This document shows positions 18,510 to 27,169 of a stretch of DNA of 64,000 nt, in pieces; the stretch's first letter is position 1; each line of letters opens with the position of its first letter. A model generated the notes under the pieces. It was given only the letters and a program-made list of their open reading frames with translations, ran no database searches and had not been told where the DNA came from. The stretch is from DASQFQ01 sp963730115. Its GTDB lineage: Bacteria > Actinomycetota > Thermoleophilia > Solirubrobacterales > Solirubrobacteraceae. The position numbers were made by a program, and so were the translations under genes. The DNA lies in contig CAVSQM010000005.1 of the NCBI GenBank assembly GCA_963730115.1, positions 127,287 to 191,286 on the forward strand, given 5' to 3'.

Positions 18510-20258
18510 ATGGCAGACCTGACCAACGCCCAGATCGCCGCCGCCTTCGACGAGCTCGGCGACCTCTACGAGCTCGACGGCGCGGTCTCCTACCGCGTGA
18601 TCGCCTACCGGACCGCGGCGAAGGCCGTGCGCGAGTCGTCGGTGTCGGTGGCCCAGATGGCGCGCGAGGGCCGCGTCACCGAGGTCAACGGGATCGGCAA
18701 GACGCTCGAGGAGAAGATCCACGCGCTCGACGAGACCGGCGACATCCCGACCGCCAAGAAGCTGCGCGACAAGTTCCCGAGTGGCCTGATCTCGGTCATG
18801 CACCTCCCCGGCTTCGGGCCCAAGCGGGCACGGCGGCTGTACGACGAGCTCGGCGTCGACTCGCTCGACGCGCTGCGGGCGGCCGCCGAGGAGCAGAAGA
18901 TCCGCACGCTGCGCGGGTTCGGCGCCAAGGTCGAGGAGCAGCTGCTCAAGACGCTCGCCGAGTCGCCTGAGGGCGGGCCGGCGCCGCGCATCCTGCTCTC
19001 GCGGGCCGAGAGCATCGCCGAGCAGATCGTCGGCGCCCTGCGCTCGCACCCGTCGGCCGAGCAGGTCGAGGTGGCCGGCTCGCTGCGCCGCAAGGCCGAC
19101 TCGGTCAAGGACCTCGACATCATCGCCACCGCCAAGGACCCGGCCGCGCTCGCAGCGGCCCTCGGCGAGCTGCCGCTGATCGAGTCGGTCCAGTCGGCGG
19201 GCGAGGCGGGCGCGCGCGTGATGACGCACGCGGGCATGAAGGTGGACCTCAAGGTCGTCGAGCCCGACCAGTTCGGCAACGTGCTCCAGCACTTCACGGG
19301 CTCGAAGGCGCACAACGTGGCGCTGCGCGAGGCCGTCGTGCGGCGTGGGCTGCACGTCAGCGAGTACGGGATCCTCGACGACGCTACCGGCGAGACGACC
19401 CGCTGCGCGACCGAGGAAGAGGTCTACGAGCGGCTCGGGCTGGCGTGGATCCCGCCGGAGCTGCGCGAGGGGCGCGGCGAGCTCGAGGCCGCGTTGCCGG
19501 GGGGCCCGGGGCTGCCGCAGCTGATCACCGCGGAGGACATCCGCGGAGATCTGCACTGCCACACGACGCTGTCGGACGGGCGCCAGACGCTCGAGCAGAT
19601 GGTCGACGCGGCGCGCTCGCGCGGCCTGGAGTACCTCGCCGTCACCGACCACTCGGCCTCGCACGGCTTCGGCGACCACGTGACGCCGGAGGCGCTCGCG
19701 GAGCGGATCGGCGAGATCCACGCGCTGAACGCCTCGCTCGACGACTTCGAGGTGCTGGCCGGCACCGAGGTCAACATCCTCCCCGACGGCTCGCTCGACT
19801 ACGAGGACGAGCTGCTGGCGAAGCTCGACTGGGTGATCGCCTCGGTCCACACCTCGTTCTCGATGGGCGAGCAGGAGATGACCGATCGCATGATCCTCGC
19901 GATCGAGCACCCGCTCGTCGACGCGATCGGCCACCCGACGGGGCGCAAGATCGAGACGCGCCCGCCCTACGGCCTCGACGTCGAGCGCGTCATCGAGGCG
20001 GCCGCCCGCACCGGCACGATGATCGAGATCAACGCCTCTCCTGACCGCCGCGACCTCAACGAGCTGCACGCGCGCGCGGCGGCGCAGGCCGGGGTCGGCG
20101 TGCTCGTCAACACCGACGCCCACTCGGTGCGCAACTTCGACCTGCTGCAGTACGGCATCGCGACCGCGCGGCGCGCGTGGCTGACGCCCGAGCAGGTGCC
20201 GAACACGCGGCCGTGGGCCGAATTCGCGCCGCTGCGGAAGCGCGCGAAGGCGTCCTAG
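18510..20258 (+). CDS. polX: DNA polymerase/3'-5' exonuclease PolX
   Basis: 582 residues. The N-terminal family X polymerase (about 1-315) contains helix-hairpin-helix motifs (TEVNGIGKTLEEKI, LPGFGPKRARRLYDEL), and the nucleotidyltransferase signature AGSLRRKADSVKDLDI with its carboxylates. A C-terminal PHP phosphoesterase domain (about 340-575) shows DLHCHTTLSDG, VTDHSASHGFG, GTEVNIL and NTDAHSV, the metal ligands for 3'-5' exonuclease or AP-site trimming. It acts in gap filling during base excision repair. Its stop overlaps the convergent SDR gene. Confidence 0.95.
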   Translation: MADLTNAQIAAAFDELGDLYELDGAVSYRVIAYRTAAKAVRESSVSVAQMAREGRVTEVNGIGKTLEEKIHALDETGDIPTAKKLRDKFPSGLISVMHLPGFGPKRARRLYDELGVDSLDALRAAAEEQKIRTLRGFGAKVEEQLLKTLAESPEGGPAPRILLSRAESIAEQIVGALRSHPSAEQVEVAGSLRRKADSVKDLDIIATAKDPAALAAALGELPLIESVQSAGEAGARVMTHAGMKVDLKVVEPDQFGNVLQHFTGSKAHNVALREAVVRRGLHVSEYGILDDATGETTRCATEEEVYERLGLAWIPPELREGRGELEAALPGGPGLPQLITAEDIRGDLHCHTTLSDGRQTLEQMVDAARSRGLEYLAVTDHSASHGFGDHVTPEALAERIGEIHALNASLDDFEVLAGTEVNILPDGSLDYEDELLAKLDWVIASVHTSFSMGEQEMTDRMILAIEHPLVDAIGHPTGRKIETRPPYGLDVERVIEAAARTGTMIEINASPDRRDLNELHARAAAQAGVGVLVNTDAHSVRNFDLLQYGIATARRAWLTPEQVPNTRPWAEFAPLRKRAKAS

Positions 20259-21118
20259 CCGACCGGGGCCGTCCGCGCGGCCTGTTCTGCGGCCCCTCCG
20301 GCCCCCACAGGCCCGATCGCGGCCTCGCTCTCGGCGAGTGCGTCGAAGCGCGGCATGTGCTTGCCCATCTGCGCCTCGGTCAGCCGCGGCAGCAGTGGCT
20401 TCGCCCACATCAGCGGGATCAGCCAGCGCGGACACGCGACGATGCGGCTGCGGCGCTCGATTCCACGCACCACGGCCTCGGCCGCCGCGCTGACGGGGTG
20501 CGTCTTCGCCAGCGGCCCGCGGATCTCGCCGCGGAGCGCGCCGAGCGCGGTCTGGTTGCCGCCGCGGACCATCTCGGTGTCGATCCAGGAGAAGTAGGCG
20601 ACGCCGACGCCGACCCCGTAGTGGCTGACCTCCGCGCGCAGCCCCACCGCCATGTTCTCGACGCCGGCCTTGGCCGCTCCGTAGGCGGTGAGCCCGACCG
20701 GCGGCAGGATCGCGGCCATCGAGGCGACCGGCAGGACGTAGCCGCCGCGGGCGATGACGTGCGGGAGGCACGCGCGGATCGTGCGCCAGACGCCGATCAG
20801 GTTGACGTCGATCACGCGCTCGTAGACGTCGGGATCCTGCGTGCGGAGGAAGCCGGGGGCGGCGATCCCGGCGTTCGCGAACACGGTGTCGATCCCGCCG
20901 AGCGCCTCGACCGTGCCGTCGACGGCGGCGGCGAGCGCCTCGCGGTCCGTGACGTCGGCCTCGAAGGCCACCGAGCCGGGGCAGTCGGCGGCGACCGCCT
21001 CGAGGTCGCCGAGGCCGACGAGCGACACGCGTGCGCCGCGGGCGGCGAGCCGGCGGGCGGTCTCGGCGCCGATCCCGTGGGCGGCGCCGGTGATGAGGAC
21101 GGCTTGTCCGGAGATCAT
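20255..21118 (-). CDS. Short-chain dehydrogenase/reductase
   Basis: 287 residues, classical SDR. The cofactor motif TGAAHGIG is at the N-terminus, NAG follows in FANAGIAAPG, and the catalytic Ser, Tyr and Lys are in PVASMAAILPPVGLTAYGAAKAG (Y..AK). The C-terminal extension with WLIPLMWAKPLLPRL resembles membrane-associated SDRs acting on lipids or steroids. It is coupled by ATGA to the upstream glycosyltransferase gene. Substrate unknown. Confidence 0.88.
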   Translation of the reverse strand: MISGQAVLITGAAHGIGAETARRLAARGARVSLVGLGDLEAVAADCPGSVAFEADVTDREALAAAVDGTVEALGGIDTVFANAGIAAPGFLRTQDPDVYERVIDVNLIGVWRTIRACLPHVIARGGYVLPVASMAAILPPVGLTAYGAAKAGVENMAVGLRAEVSHYGVGVGVAYFSWIDTEMVRGGNQTALGALRGEIRGPLAKTHPVSAAAEAVVRGIERRSRIVACPRWLIPLMWAKPLLPRLTEAQMGKHMPRFDALAESEAAIGPVGAGGAAEQAARTAPVG

Positions 21119-22128
21119 GCGCGCGAGCCTAACCGCGGCAGCAGCTCCTCGCGCACGACACGATCGACCTCCGCCGGCCGCCACGGCGCCAGCAGCTCCG
21201 CGGCCCGCGCGGCGTAGTCGGGCGAGGGGTGGTCGAGCGCGGTCCGGATCCCCTCGGCGATCCCGCCCACGAGCCGCGAGTCGAGCTGCCGCGCGAGCGG
21301 CAGCGCGGCGTAGGGCCCGGGGGAGGGCGTGGTGACGAGCCGGCAGCCGTCGGCCAGCGCCTCCAGCTGCGCGATGCCGTAGTCCTCCCGCCGGGGCGCG
21401 CAGACGAAGACCCGCGAGCGGCGCAGGAGCGCCCGGTAGTCGGAGCGCGACAGCATCCCCGCGAAGCGGACCCCGGCGGACGGGTCGCCGCCGGAGGGGC
21501 CGCCTTTGGCCAAGCCGGCCTTCCTCGCGCCCGCCGCGTCGAGGCCGGCCACGACCAGCTCCTCGCCCGGGTGCCGCGCCGCGTCCCACGCGGCGAGCAC
21601 GCGGTCGAGGCCCTTCTTCACCGGGTTCGCGCCGTACGTGATCGCGGTGACGTCGCGCTCGCCGACCGGCCCGGAGGCCTCGACCGGCACCGGCACCACG
21701 ACCGCCTCGCCGTGCGGCGAAGGCGCCTCCGCCAGCCCGCCCTCGCTCCACGGCACGAGCAGGGGCGCGTCGCGGAACCGGCGCTTCTCCATCGGCCGCT
21801 GCCACACGCCGTGGCGCCCGGGGCGGTTGCCGGCCGCCGGGGCGTCGAAGCGGATCGCGCCCGGCCGTGGCGCCAGCAGGGCCGCTGTGGTCGACGAGTA
21901 GAGCACCGCTCGCGGCCGGTGCTCGTGGATCGCCTCCGACGCCGCCGCCCGCGCCGCTCGCGCCCACGCCAGCTCGAGCAGCGCGTACGTCCGCCACTCC
22001 CGCGGCCGCTCCGCGGCGGCCACGACCACCTCCGCCCCCGCGCGCCGCAGCGACGCGGCCAGCTCCTCGTCCGCCGACCGCAGCCCTTCGGTCCCGCCCA
22101 GCGACACCAGGAGGACGTCGGGCCTCAC
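21115..22128 (-). CDS. Glycosyltransferase, GT-B fold (family 4-like)
   Basis: 337 residues from the GTG at 22128. The C-terminal half holds the nucleotide-sugar-binding domain: VTAITYGANPVKKGLDRVLAAW, a strand ELVVAGLD, RFAGMLSRSDYRALLRRSRVFV, and the Glu-containing CAPRREDYGIAQLEALADG, equivalent to the E-x7-E region of GT4 enzymes. The N-terminal domain has a short DVLLVSLGG strand. Both ends overlap neighbours (GTGA and ATGA), placing it in an operon with a membrane protein, otsB and an SDR. The acceptor is unknown. Confidence 0.78.
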   Translation of the reverse strand: MRPDVLLVSLGGTEGLRSADEELAASLRRAGAEVVVAAAERPREWRTYALLELAWARAARAAASEAIHEHRPRAVLYSSTTAALLAPRPGAIRFDAPAAGNRPGRHGVWQRPMEKRRFRDAPLLVPWSEGGLAEAPSPHGEAVVVPVPVEASGPVGERDVTAITYGANPVKKGLDRVLAAWDAARHPGEELVVAGLDAAGARKAGLAKGGPSGGDPSAGVRFAGMLSRSDYRALLRRSRVFVCAPRREDYGIAQLEALADGCRLVTTPSPGPYAALPLARQLDSRLVGGIAEGIRTALDHPSPDYAARAAELLAPWRPAEVDRVVREELLPRLGSRA

Positions 22129-22640
22129 GGCTGCGCCAGGAACGAGCCGCCGAACCCCGGCGTGCGGACGAGCTCCATCGGCCGCAGCGGCGAGGTCTTC
22201 TCGACGTAGAAGCGCACGGCGTCGCGCTCCTCGATGGCGGCCACCGCCGACTCCTGCCGCCGCCAGGCCAGCGCCCAGATGATCGCGAAGCCCGCCGCGA
22301 CCGCCGCCACCTGGGGCAGGAAGAAGCCGAGCACGCCCGCGGCGAACGTCGAGATCAGCAGCGGCCACAGCCGGTTCGCGATCGTCATCCCCGGGCGCAC
22401 CTCGGGCAGCGTCGTCTGCGTCTTCGCCGTCGCCAGCAGCCGCGCGATCGGCGGCGTGGCCTCCGCCCGCCGCCCCAGCCACGCCCCGATCACCGCCGCC
22501 AGCAGCCACCAGCCCGCGGCCACGTAGACCGCGGTCGGCTCGAGGTCGCGCGTCAGCGAGATCACCGTCAGCGCGGCCAGCAGCGTCGCCGCGCCGGCGC
22601 TGAGCAGGACCGTCGCCTTGAGGAAGTCGACGAAGCGCAC
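22125..22640 (-). CDS. Four-helix membrane protein
   Basis: 171 residues with four predicted helices, about 8-30, 38-56, 90-108 and 112-127, ending in a hydrophilic tail with ERDAVRFYVEKTSPLRPMEL. No family recognised. It sits 12 bp after otsB and its stop overlaps the glycosyltransferase start as GTGA, so it may belong to the same glycan-related operon. Confidence 0.65.
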   Translation of the reverse strand: MRFVDFLKATVLLSAGAATLLAALTVISLTRDLEPTAVYVAAGWWLLAAVIGAWLGRRAEATPPIARLLATAKTQTTLPEVRPGMTIANRLWPLLISTFAAGVLGFFLPQVAAVAAGFAIIWALAWRRQESAVAAIEERDAVRFYVEKTSPLRPMELVRTPGFGGSFLAQP

Positions 22641-22652
22641 CCGGGCGCGGAG

Positions 22653-23450
22653 CTAGGTGATCAACGCCCGCAGGAGCCCGCGCACGCCGTCCGTGCCGTC
22701 CACCATCACGTCGGCCTCCTCCTCCAGCGCCGACGGCGTCTCGTCCCCGGAGCGCACGCCCACGCGCAGGGCCTGCTTCAGCGACCCCAGCTCGACCAGC
22801 TCCGTAAGGCCGCGGAAGGCGTCGACGTCCGTGGTGTCGTCGCCCACGTACATCGCCGCCTGGAGGTCGACATCGCGGAGCAGCGTGACGATGCCCGCGC
22901 CCTTGTCGATCCGCACCGGCGGCCGGATCTCCAGCACCTTGCGGCCCCAGTGCGCGTTGAAGCCCGCCTTCTCCGCCGCCTCGGCCACCTCGCGGACGCC
23001 CTGCTCGGCCTCGTCCTCGTCGGGCACGTCGCGCCAGTGCAGCGCCGCGATCGCCTCCTTGTCCTCCAGCCGCACCCGCAGCTTGCGCAGCGATTCCGTG
23101 TAGGCCTCGCGCGCGAAGTTCTGCACCCGCCGCGTCCACGCCTGCAGCTCGCGGTCCATCTCCGGCGCGATCGAGCCCGGCCGCAGGATCTCCGACCCGT
23201 GCGAGCCCAGATAGGCGATCGAGCCGAGCGACACCACCCGCCGCGCGTCCGACGCCCGCCGCCCCGACACGCACGCCACGACCCCGTAGCGCTTGGCCAC
23301 CTCGATCAGCGGGCGCCGCGTCGTCTCGGGCATGTGGGCGTCGTCCGGATGCTGGACGATCGGGGCCAGGACCCCGTCGACGTCGAGCAGCACGGCGGAG
23401 CGCTCCGGGTCGTCCTTGAGCGGCTGGATGAGCTCTTCGAGGGCGGCCAC
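22653..23450 (-). CDS. otsB: Trehalose-6-phosphate phosphatase
   Basis: 265-residue HAD phosphatase that dephosphorylates trehalose 6-phosphate. Motif I is LLDVDGVLAPIV with Asp23 and Asp25, then CVSGRRASDARRVV, GSHGSEI, GRKVLEIRPP, KGAGIVTLL and motif IV YVGDDTTDVDAF. The GTG at 23450 is the only reasonable start in frame. No otsA (trehalose-phosphate synthase) is in the window. It heads an operon with a membrane protein, a glycosyltransferase and an SDR, and lies 18 bp from the divergent cupin gene. Confidence 0.92.
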   Translation of the reverse strand: MAALEELIQPLKDDPERSAVLLDVDGVLAPIVQHPDDAHMPETTRRPLIEVAKRYGVVACVSGRRASDARRVVSLGSIAYLGSHGSEILRPGSIAPEMDRELQAWTRRVQNFAREAYTESLRKLRVRLEDKEAIAALHWRDVPDEDEAEQGVREVAEAAEKAGFNAHWGRKVLEIRPPVRIDKGAGIVTLLRDVDLQAAMYVGDDTTDVDAFRGLTELVELGSLKQALRVGVRSGDETPSALEEEADVMVDGTDGVRGLLRALIT

Positions 23451-23468
23451 CGCCCGTAGTATGCAGAC

Positions 23469-23870
23469 ATGACGGAGACCACCACCGGCGACGGCTGGGC
23501 CGTCGGCAGCATCGACGGGATGGGCGAGGGCCCGGGCTTCCGCAAGGTGCGCCGCGAGCTCGACGTCAAGGCCTTCGGCGTCAACGCCGTCGTGTTGCCG
23601 CCCGGCTACGCCAGCGGCCCGCACTACCACGACCGCCAGGAGGAGCTCTACCTCGTCCACCGCGGGGAGGTCGAGTTCACGTTCGGCGACGGCGACGACG
23701 AGGAGTACCACGTGCTCGGGCCCGGCGGCCTCGCGCGCGTCGACGCCGCGACCATCCGGCGCTTCCGCAACACGTCGGACAGCGAGGAGGCCGTCTACCT
23801 CTGCGTCGGCGGCGAGGGCGGCTACGTCGGCCGCGACGGCCGCGAGGTCGAGGGCCAGGCCCCTCGTTAG
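23469..23870 (+). CDS. Cupin-domain protein
   Basis: 133 residues, a single cupin barrel. Motif 1 is LPPGYASGPHYHDRQEELYLVHRG with two His and a Glu as probable metal ligands; motif 2 is less typical, around GPGGLARVDAATIRRFRN. No catalytic assignment is possible. It diverges from otsB and converges with a 4-bp overlap on the GNAT gene. Confidence 0.8.
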   Translation: MTETTTGDGWAVGSIDGMGEGPGFRKVRRELDVKAFGVNAVVLPPGYASGPHYHDRQEELYLVHRGEVEFTFGDGDDEEYHVLGPGGLARVDAATIRRFRNTSDSEEAVYLCVGGEGGYVGRDGREVEGQAPR

Positions 23871-24594
23871 AGCTCGACGTAGATGTCGTGCCCGGGTAGC
23901 TCGGTGAAGCCGAGCCGCGCGTAGAGCCGCGCCGCCGTGTCGGTGTCCGGGTTGAGGTGCGCGAGCTCGGCGCCGCGCACGAAGCCGCGCGCCAGCAGCC
24001 ACGACGACATCGCCGCCCCGACCCCGCGCCGCCGCGCCTCCATCGCCACTGCGACGCCGGCCACGTACAGACACGGGTCCCGCGGCGCCGTCGGTCCGCA
24101 TCGCGTACGCGCTCGCGACCGGCTCGCCGTCGAGCGCGGCGAGCGCGAAGTCGATCCGCGCCACCGCCGCCACCAGCGGCTCGAGCCAGCGCCGGTTCTC
24201 GCCGGGGTCGAGCCCGAAGGCGGCCGAGTCGATCCGCAGCACCGCCTCCAGATCTTCGACGCCCGCCTGGCGCACGGCCAGCCCGGCCACGTCCGGCGAG
24301 GGCCGGAAGTCGCCGCGCGCGAGCGCCATCAAGCGCCGGCGGAACAGCAGCCGCCCGCTGCTCGAACTCCATCTCCTCCGGCACCCGCAAGCCCCAGCGC
24401 ACGCCGTGCTCCGCGAAGAACGCCTCCGCCGCCGCGAGGTCCGGGTCCGGCCCGGTGACGTCGCCGCTGTTGACCCCGGCCGCCTCGAAGCCGGCCACCA
24501 TCAGCTGCAGGTCGCGCGGCGCGGCGACCGCGCCGCCCCACGCCGCCCGCAGCTCGCCCTGCACCGCCAGCGCGTCCGCCTGCGCGGCGCGCAC
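23867..24594 (-). CDS. GNAT-family N-acetyltransferase, split by two frameshifts
   Basis: Three frames contribute. The N-terminal part (from GTG 24594) reads ADALAVQGELRAAWGG to RWGLRVPEEMEFEQ. After an indel near 24350 a second frame gives LAVRQAGVEDLEAVLRIDSAAFGL to DGEPVASAYAMRTDGAAG. After another near 24090 a third gives VAGVAVAMEARRRGVGAAMSSW, the acetyl-CoA pyrophosphate loop RRRGVGAA, and LYARLGFTELPGHDIYVEL. Joined, this is a complete GNAT protein of about 240 residues. The intact motifs in each frame favour sequence errors over a true pseudogene. Confidence 0.72.
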
Positions 24595-24604
24595 GCGCGC
24601 GAGC

Positions 24605-25012
24605 TCAGGCAGTCCCGACCTCCGCTGTGCAGAACGCGCAGCGCCGCGCCCCCTCCGGGATGTCCGAGAGGCACTCGGGGCACGGCCGGACCACGCTGTC
24701 GAGCGCCGGCTCCGACTTCATCCTCGCCATCAGCGTGTTCAGCGGCCGCACGACGAAGAAGAAGACGACGGCGGCGATGATCAGGAACGACAGCAGCGCG
24801 TTGAAGAACGAGCCGTAGGTGAAGCGCGAGCCGTTGATGGTGAACGCCAGCGACGAGAAGTCGGGCTTTCCGCCGATCGCCGCGATCAGCGGCGTGATGA
24901 ATGAGGCGACGAACGAGGTGACGACGGCACCGAACGCCGCGCCGATGACCACCGCGACGGCCAGCTCGACGACGTTCCCCCGCAGCACGAAGTCGCGGAA
25001 CTCCTTGAGCAT
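24605..25012 (-). CDS. mscL: Large-conductance mechanosensitive channel with C-terminal zinc ribbon
   Basis: 135 residues. The N-terminal helix and first membrane segment read EFRDFVLRGNVVELAVAVVIGAAFGAVVTSFV, the MscL pore signature; the second helix is LLSFLIIAAVVFFFVVRPLN. It releases solutes under osmotic downshock. Instead of the usual short charged tail the protein ends with CPEC-x10-CAFC, a rubredoxin-like zinc-ribbon, seen also in some other actinobacterial and Chloroflexi MscL proteins. It diverges from ppa. Confidence 0.93.
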   Translation of the reverse strand: MLKEFRDFVLRGNVVELAVAVVIGAAFGAVVTSFVASFITPLIAAIGGKPDFSSLAFTINGSRFTYGSFFNALLSFLIIAAVVFFFVVRPLNTLMARMKSEPALDSVVRPCPECLSDIPEGARRCAFCTAEVGTA

Positions 25013-25033
25013 GGGCGTATGCTCGCAGCCCCA

Positions 25034-25531
25034 ATGGACGACTCGCAGCGTGTACACGCCATGATCGAGATCCCCAGGGGATCCCGGAACAAGTACGAGT
25101 GGGATCCGGATCTGCAGGCGATCAAGCTCAACCGGTTCCTGTTCTCGTCGGTCGTCTTCCCGACCGACTACGGCTACATCACCGACACGGTGGGCGAGAA
25201 GGGCGAGGCGCTCGACGCGCTCGTGTGCGTCAACGCGCCGACCTTCCCGGGCTGCCTGATCGAGGTGCGCGCCGTCGGGCTGCTGCGGATGGACGACGAG
25301 GAGGGCCCCAGCGACAAGCTCGTCTGTGTCCCCCACGACGACCCGGCGTGGGACGAGGTCGACGGCATCGAGGGCCTGCCCAACCAGCTCCGCAACGAGA
25401 TCGAGCACTTCTACTCGATGTACAAGCAGCCGGAGGGGAAGGACGTCACGGTCCACGGCTGGGAGGACCGCGACGTCGCCGAAGAGGCGATCGACGAGGG
25501 CCTCAAGCGCTACGAGGAGGAGAGCTCGTAG
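25034..25531 (+). CDS. ppa: Inorganic pyrophosphatase (family I)
   Basis: 165 residues. EIPRGSRNKYEWDPD, FPTDYGYITDTVGEKGEALDALV (with the acidic metal ligands) and the KLVCVPHDDPAW segment are diagnostic; the enzyme hydrolyses pyrophosphate from biosynthesis. Three starts are possible: ATG 25019, 25034 and 25061. 25034 is preferred because it fits the usual length with a short N-terminal extension, but no strong ribosome site is visible before any of them. Confidence 0.94.
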   Translation: MDDSQRVHAMIEIPRGSRNKYEWDPDLQAIKLNRFLFSSVVFPTDYGYITDTVGEKGEALDALVCVNAPTFPGCLIEVRAVGLLRMDDEEGPSDKLVCVPHDDPAWDEVDGIEGLPNQLRNEIEHFYSMYKQPEGKDVTVHGWEDRDVAEEAIDEGLKRYEEESS

Positions 25532-27169
25532 CGTCGGTCCCGCTGCTGTCGGCCCGCGGCGTGACGAAGTCGTTCGGCGGCCGCGAGGTGCTCTCGGGGC
25601 TCGACCTCGAGCTCGCCGCGGGGGCCCGCATCGGCGTGCTGGGGCCGAACGGCGGGGGCAAGTCGACGCTGCTGCGCATCCTCGCCGGCGACGAGCCCCC
25701 CGACGCCGGCACGGTCACCAGCCGCCGCGGGCTCGTGCTCGCCTCGCTGCCCCAGATCGTCGAGGGCGACGACCGCGCCGCGCTGCCGACCGTGCTCGAC
25801 GCACGGCCCGAGCTGAGCGCGCTCGAGCGCGAGCTCGCCCAGGCCGAGCGCCGCCTCGCCGACCCGGCGGTGACCGGCGACATGCGCAAGCTCGAGCGCG
25901 CGCTCGCCCACCAGGAGCGGCTGCTCGGGCAGTGGTCGGAGCTCGGCGGCGAGCGTGCCGAGAGCGAGGCGCGCGCCCACCTCACCGCGCTCGGGCTCGA
26001 CGACGACTCGCTCGCCCGCCCCACCGAGGAGCTGAGCGGCGGGCAGCGCAAGCTCGTCGCGCTCGCCGCGTGCCTGGCGCGGCGGCCTGGGCTGCTCCTG
26101 CTCGACGAGCCCGAGGCGCACCTCGACATGAGCCGCCGCGACGGCCTCGAGCGGCTGATCGACGACTTCGACGGCGCGGTGCTGATGGTCTCCCACGACC
26201 GCCACCTGCTCGACGAGTGCGTGGACACCATCGCCGAGCTCGACCGCGGCACGGTCCGCATCTGGCCCGGCGCCTACTCCGCCTACACCATCGCGCGCCG
26301 GCTCGAGCTCGAGCGCCAGCAGCAGCAGTGGGTCACCCAGCGCAAGGAGATCGCGCGGCTGGAGGAGGCGGTGCGGCGCTTCCGGCACTGGGCGCACATC
26401 ACCGTCAACGAGCGCGCCGCCAAGCAGGCGCGGGTCAAGCAGATGCAGATCGACAAGATGGAGAAGGTCGAGCGGCCGGTGCTCGAGCGGCGCAAGATGG
26501 CGCTCGAGCTGCGCAGCGCGGCGCGCGGCGGCCAGCGCGTGCTGGCGCTCGAGCAGGCCGACTTCGCGTTCGGCGAGGACCCGGTGCTGCTCGACGTCGA
26601 GCTCGTGATCACGCGCGGCGAGCGCGTCGGGGTGGTCGGGCCGAACGGCGCCGGCAAGACCGTGCTCGCGCGCGTGCTGGCCGGCGAGCTCGCGCCGCGC
26701 AACGGCAGCCGCTGGGTCGGGCCCAGCATCGAGGTCGGCTACCTCTCCCAGGCCGCGGGCGACATGCCCGGCGACGCTGGCGGTGATCGACGCGCTGCGC
26801 GGCGGTCGCTCGCTCACCGAGGAGGCGGCCGTGCGGCTGCTGATGCGCTTCCTGTTCGACTACGAGCAGATCCGGCGGCCGGTCGCGACGCTGTCAGGCG
26901 GCGAGCGCACGCGGCTCGCGTTCCTGGGGCTGATGCAGGACGCGCCCAACTGCCTCGTGCTCGACGAGCCGACCAACCACCTCGACATCGACTCGATCGA
27001 GGTGCTCGAGGACGCGCTCGAGCGCTTCGACGGCACCGTGATCGCCGTCTCCCACGACCGCTACTTCCTCGACCGCATCGCCGACCGCATCGTGCTCGTC
27101 GCGGACGGCGAGGTCGCCTCGTTCGAGGGCGGCTGGTCGGCGAACGCCGGGGTGCTCGTCGCCGGCTAG
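25528..27169 (+). CDS. ABC-F family ATPase, frameshifted
   Basis: Two ATP-binding cassettes on one chain without membrane segments. First cassette: GVLGPNGGGKSTLLR, EELSGGQRKLVALAA, LLLLDEPEAHLD. The linker is highly charged (VTQRKEIARLEEAVRRF). Second cassette: GVVGPNGAGKTVLA, then after an indel LSGGERTRLAFLGLM and LVLDEPTNHLD. The indel is at the CCC run 26767-26769; removing one C gives MPATLAVIDALRG and restores the frame. ABC-F proteins act on the ribosome in translation rescue or antibiotic protection. No ATG/GTG lies at the expected start; GAGGAGGAGAG ends 6 nt before a GTA at 25528, which may be a GTG misread. The next in-frame GTG is 25561. Confidence 0.82.
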
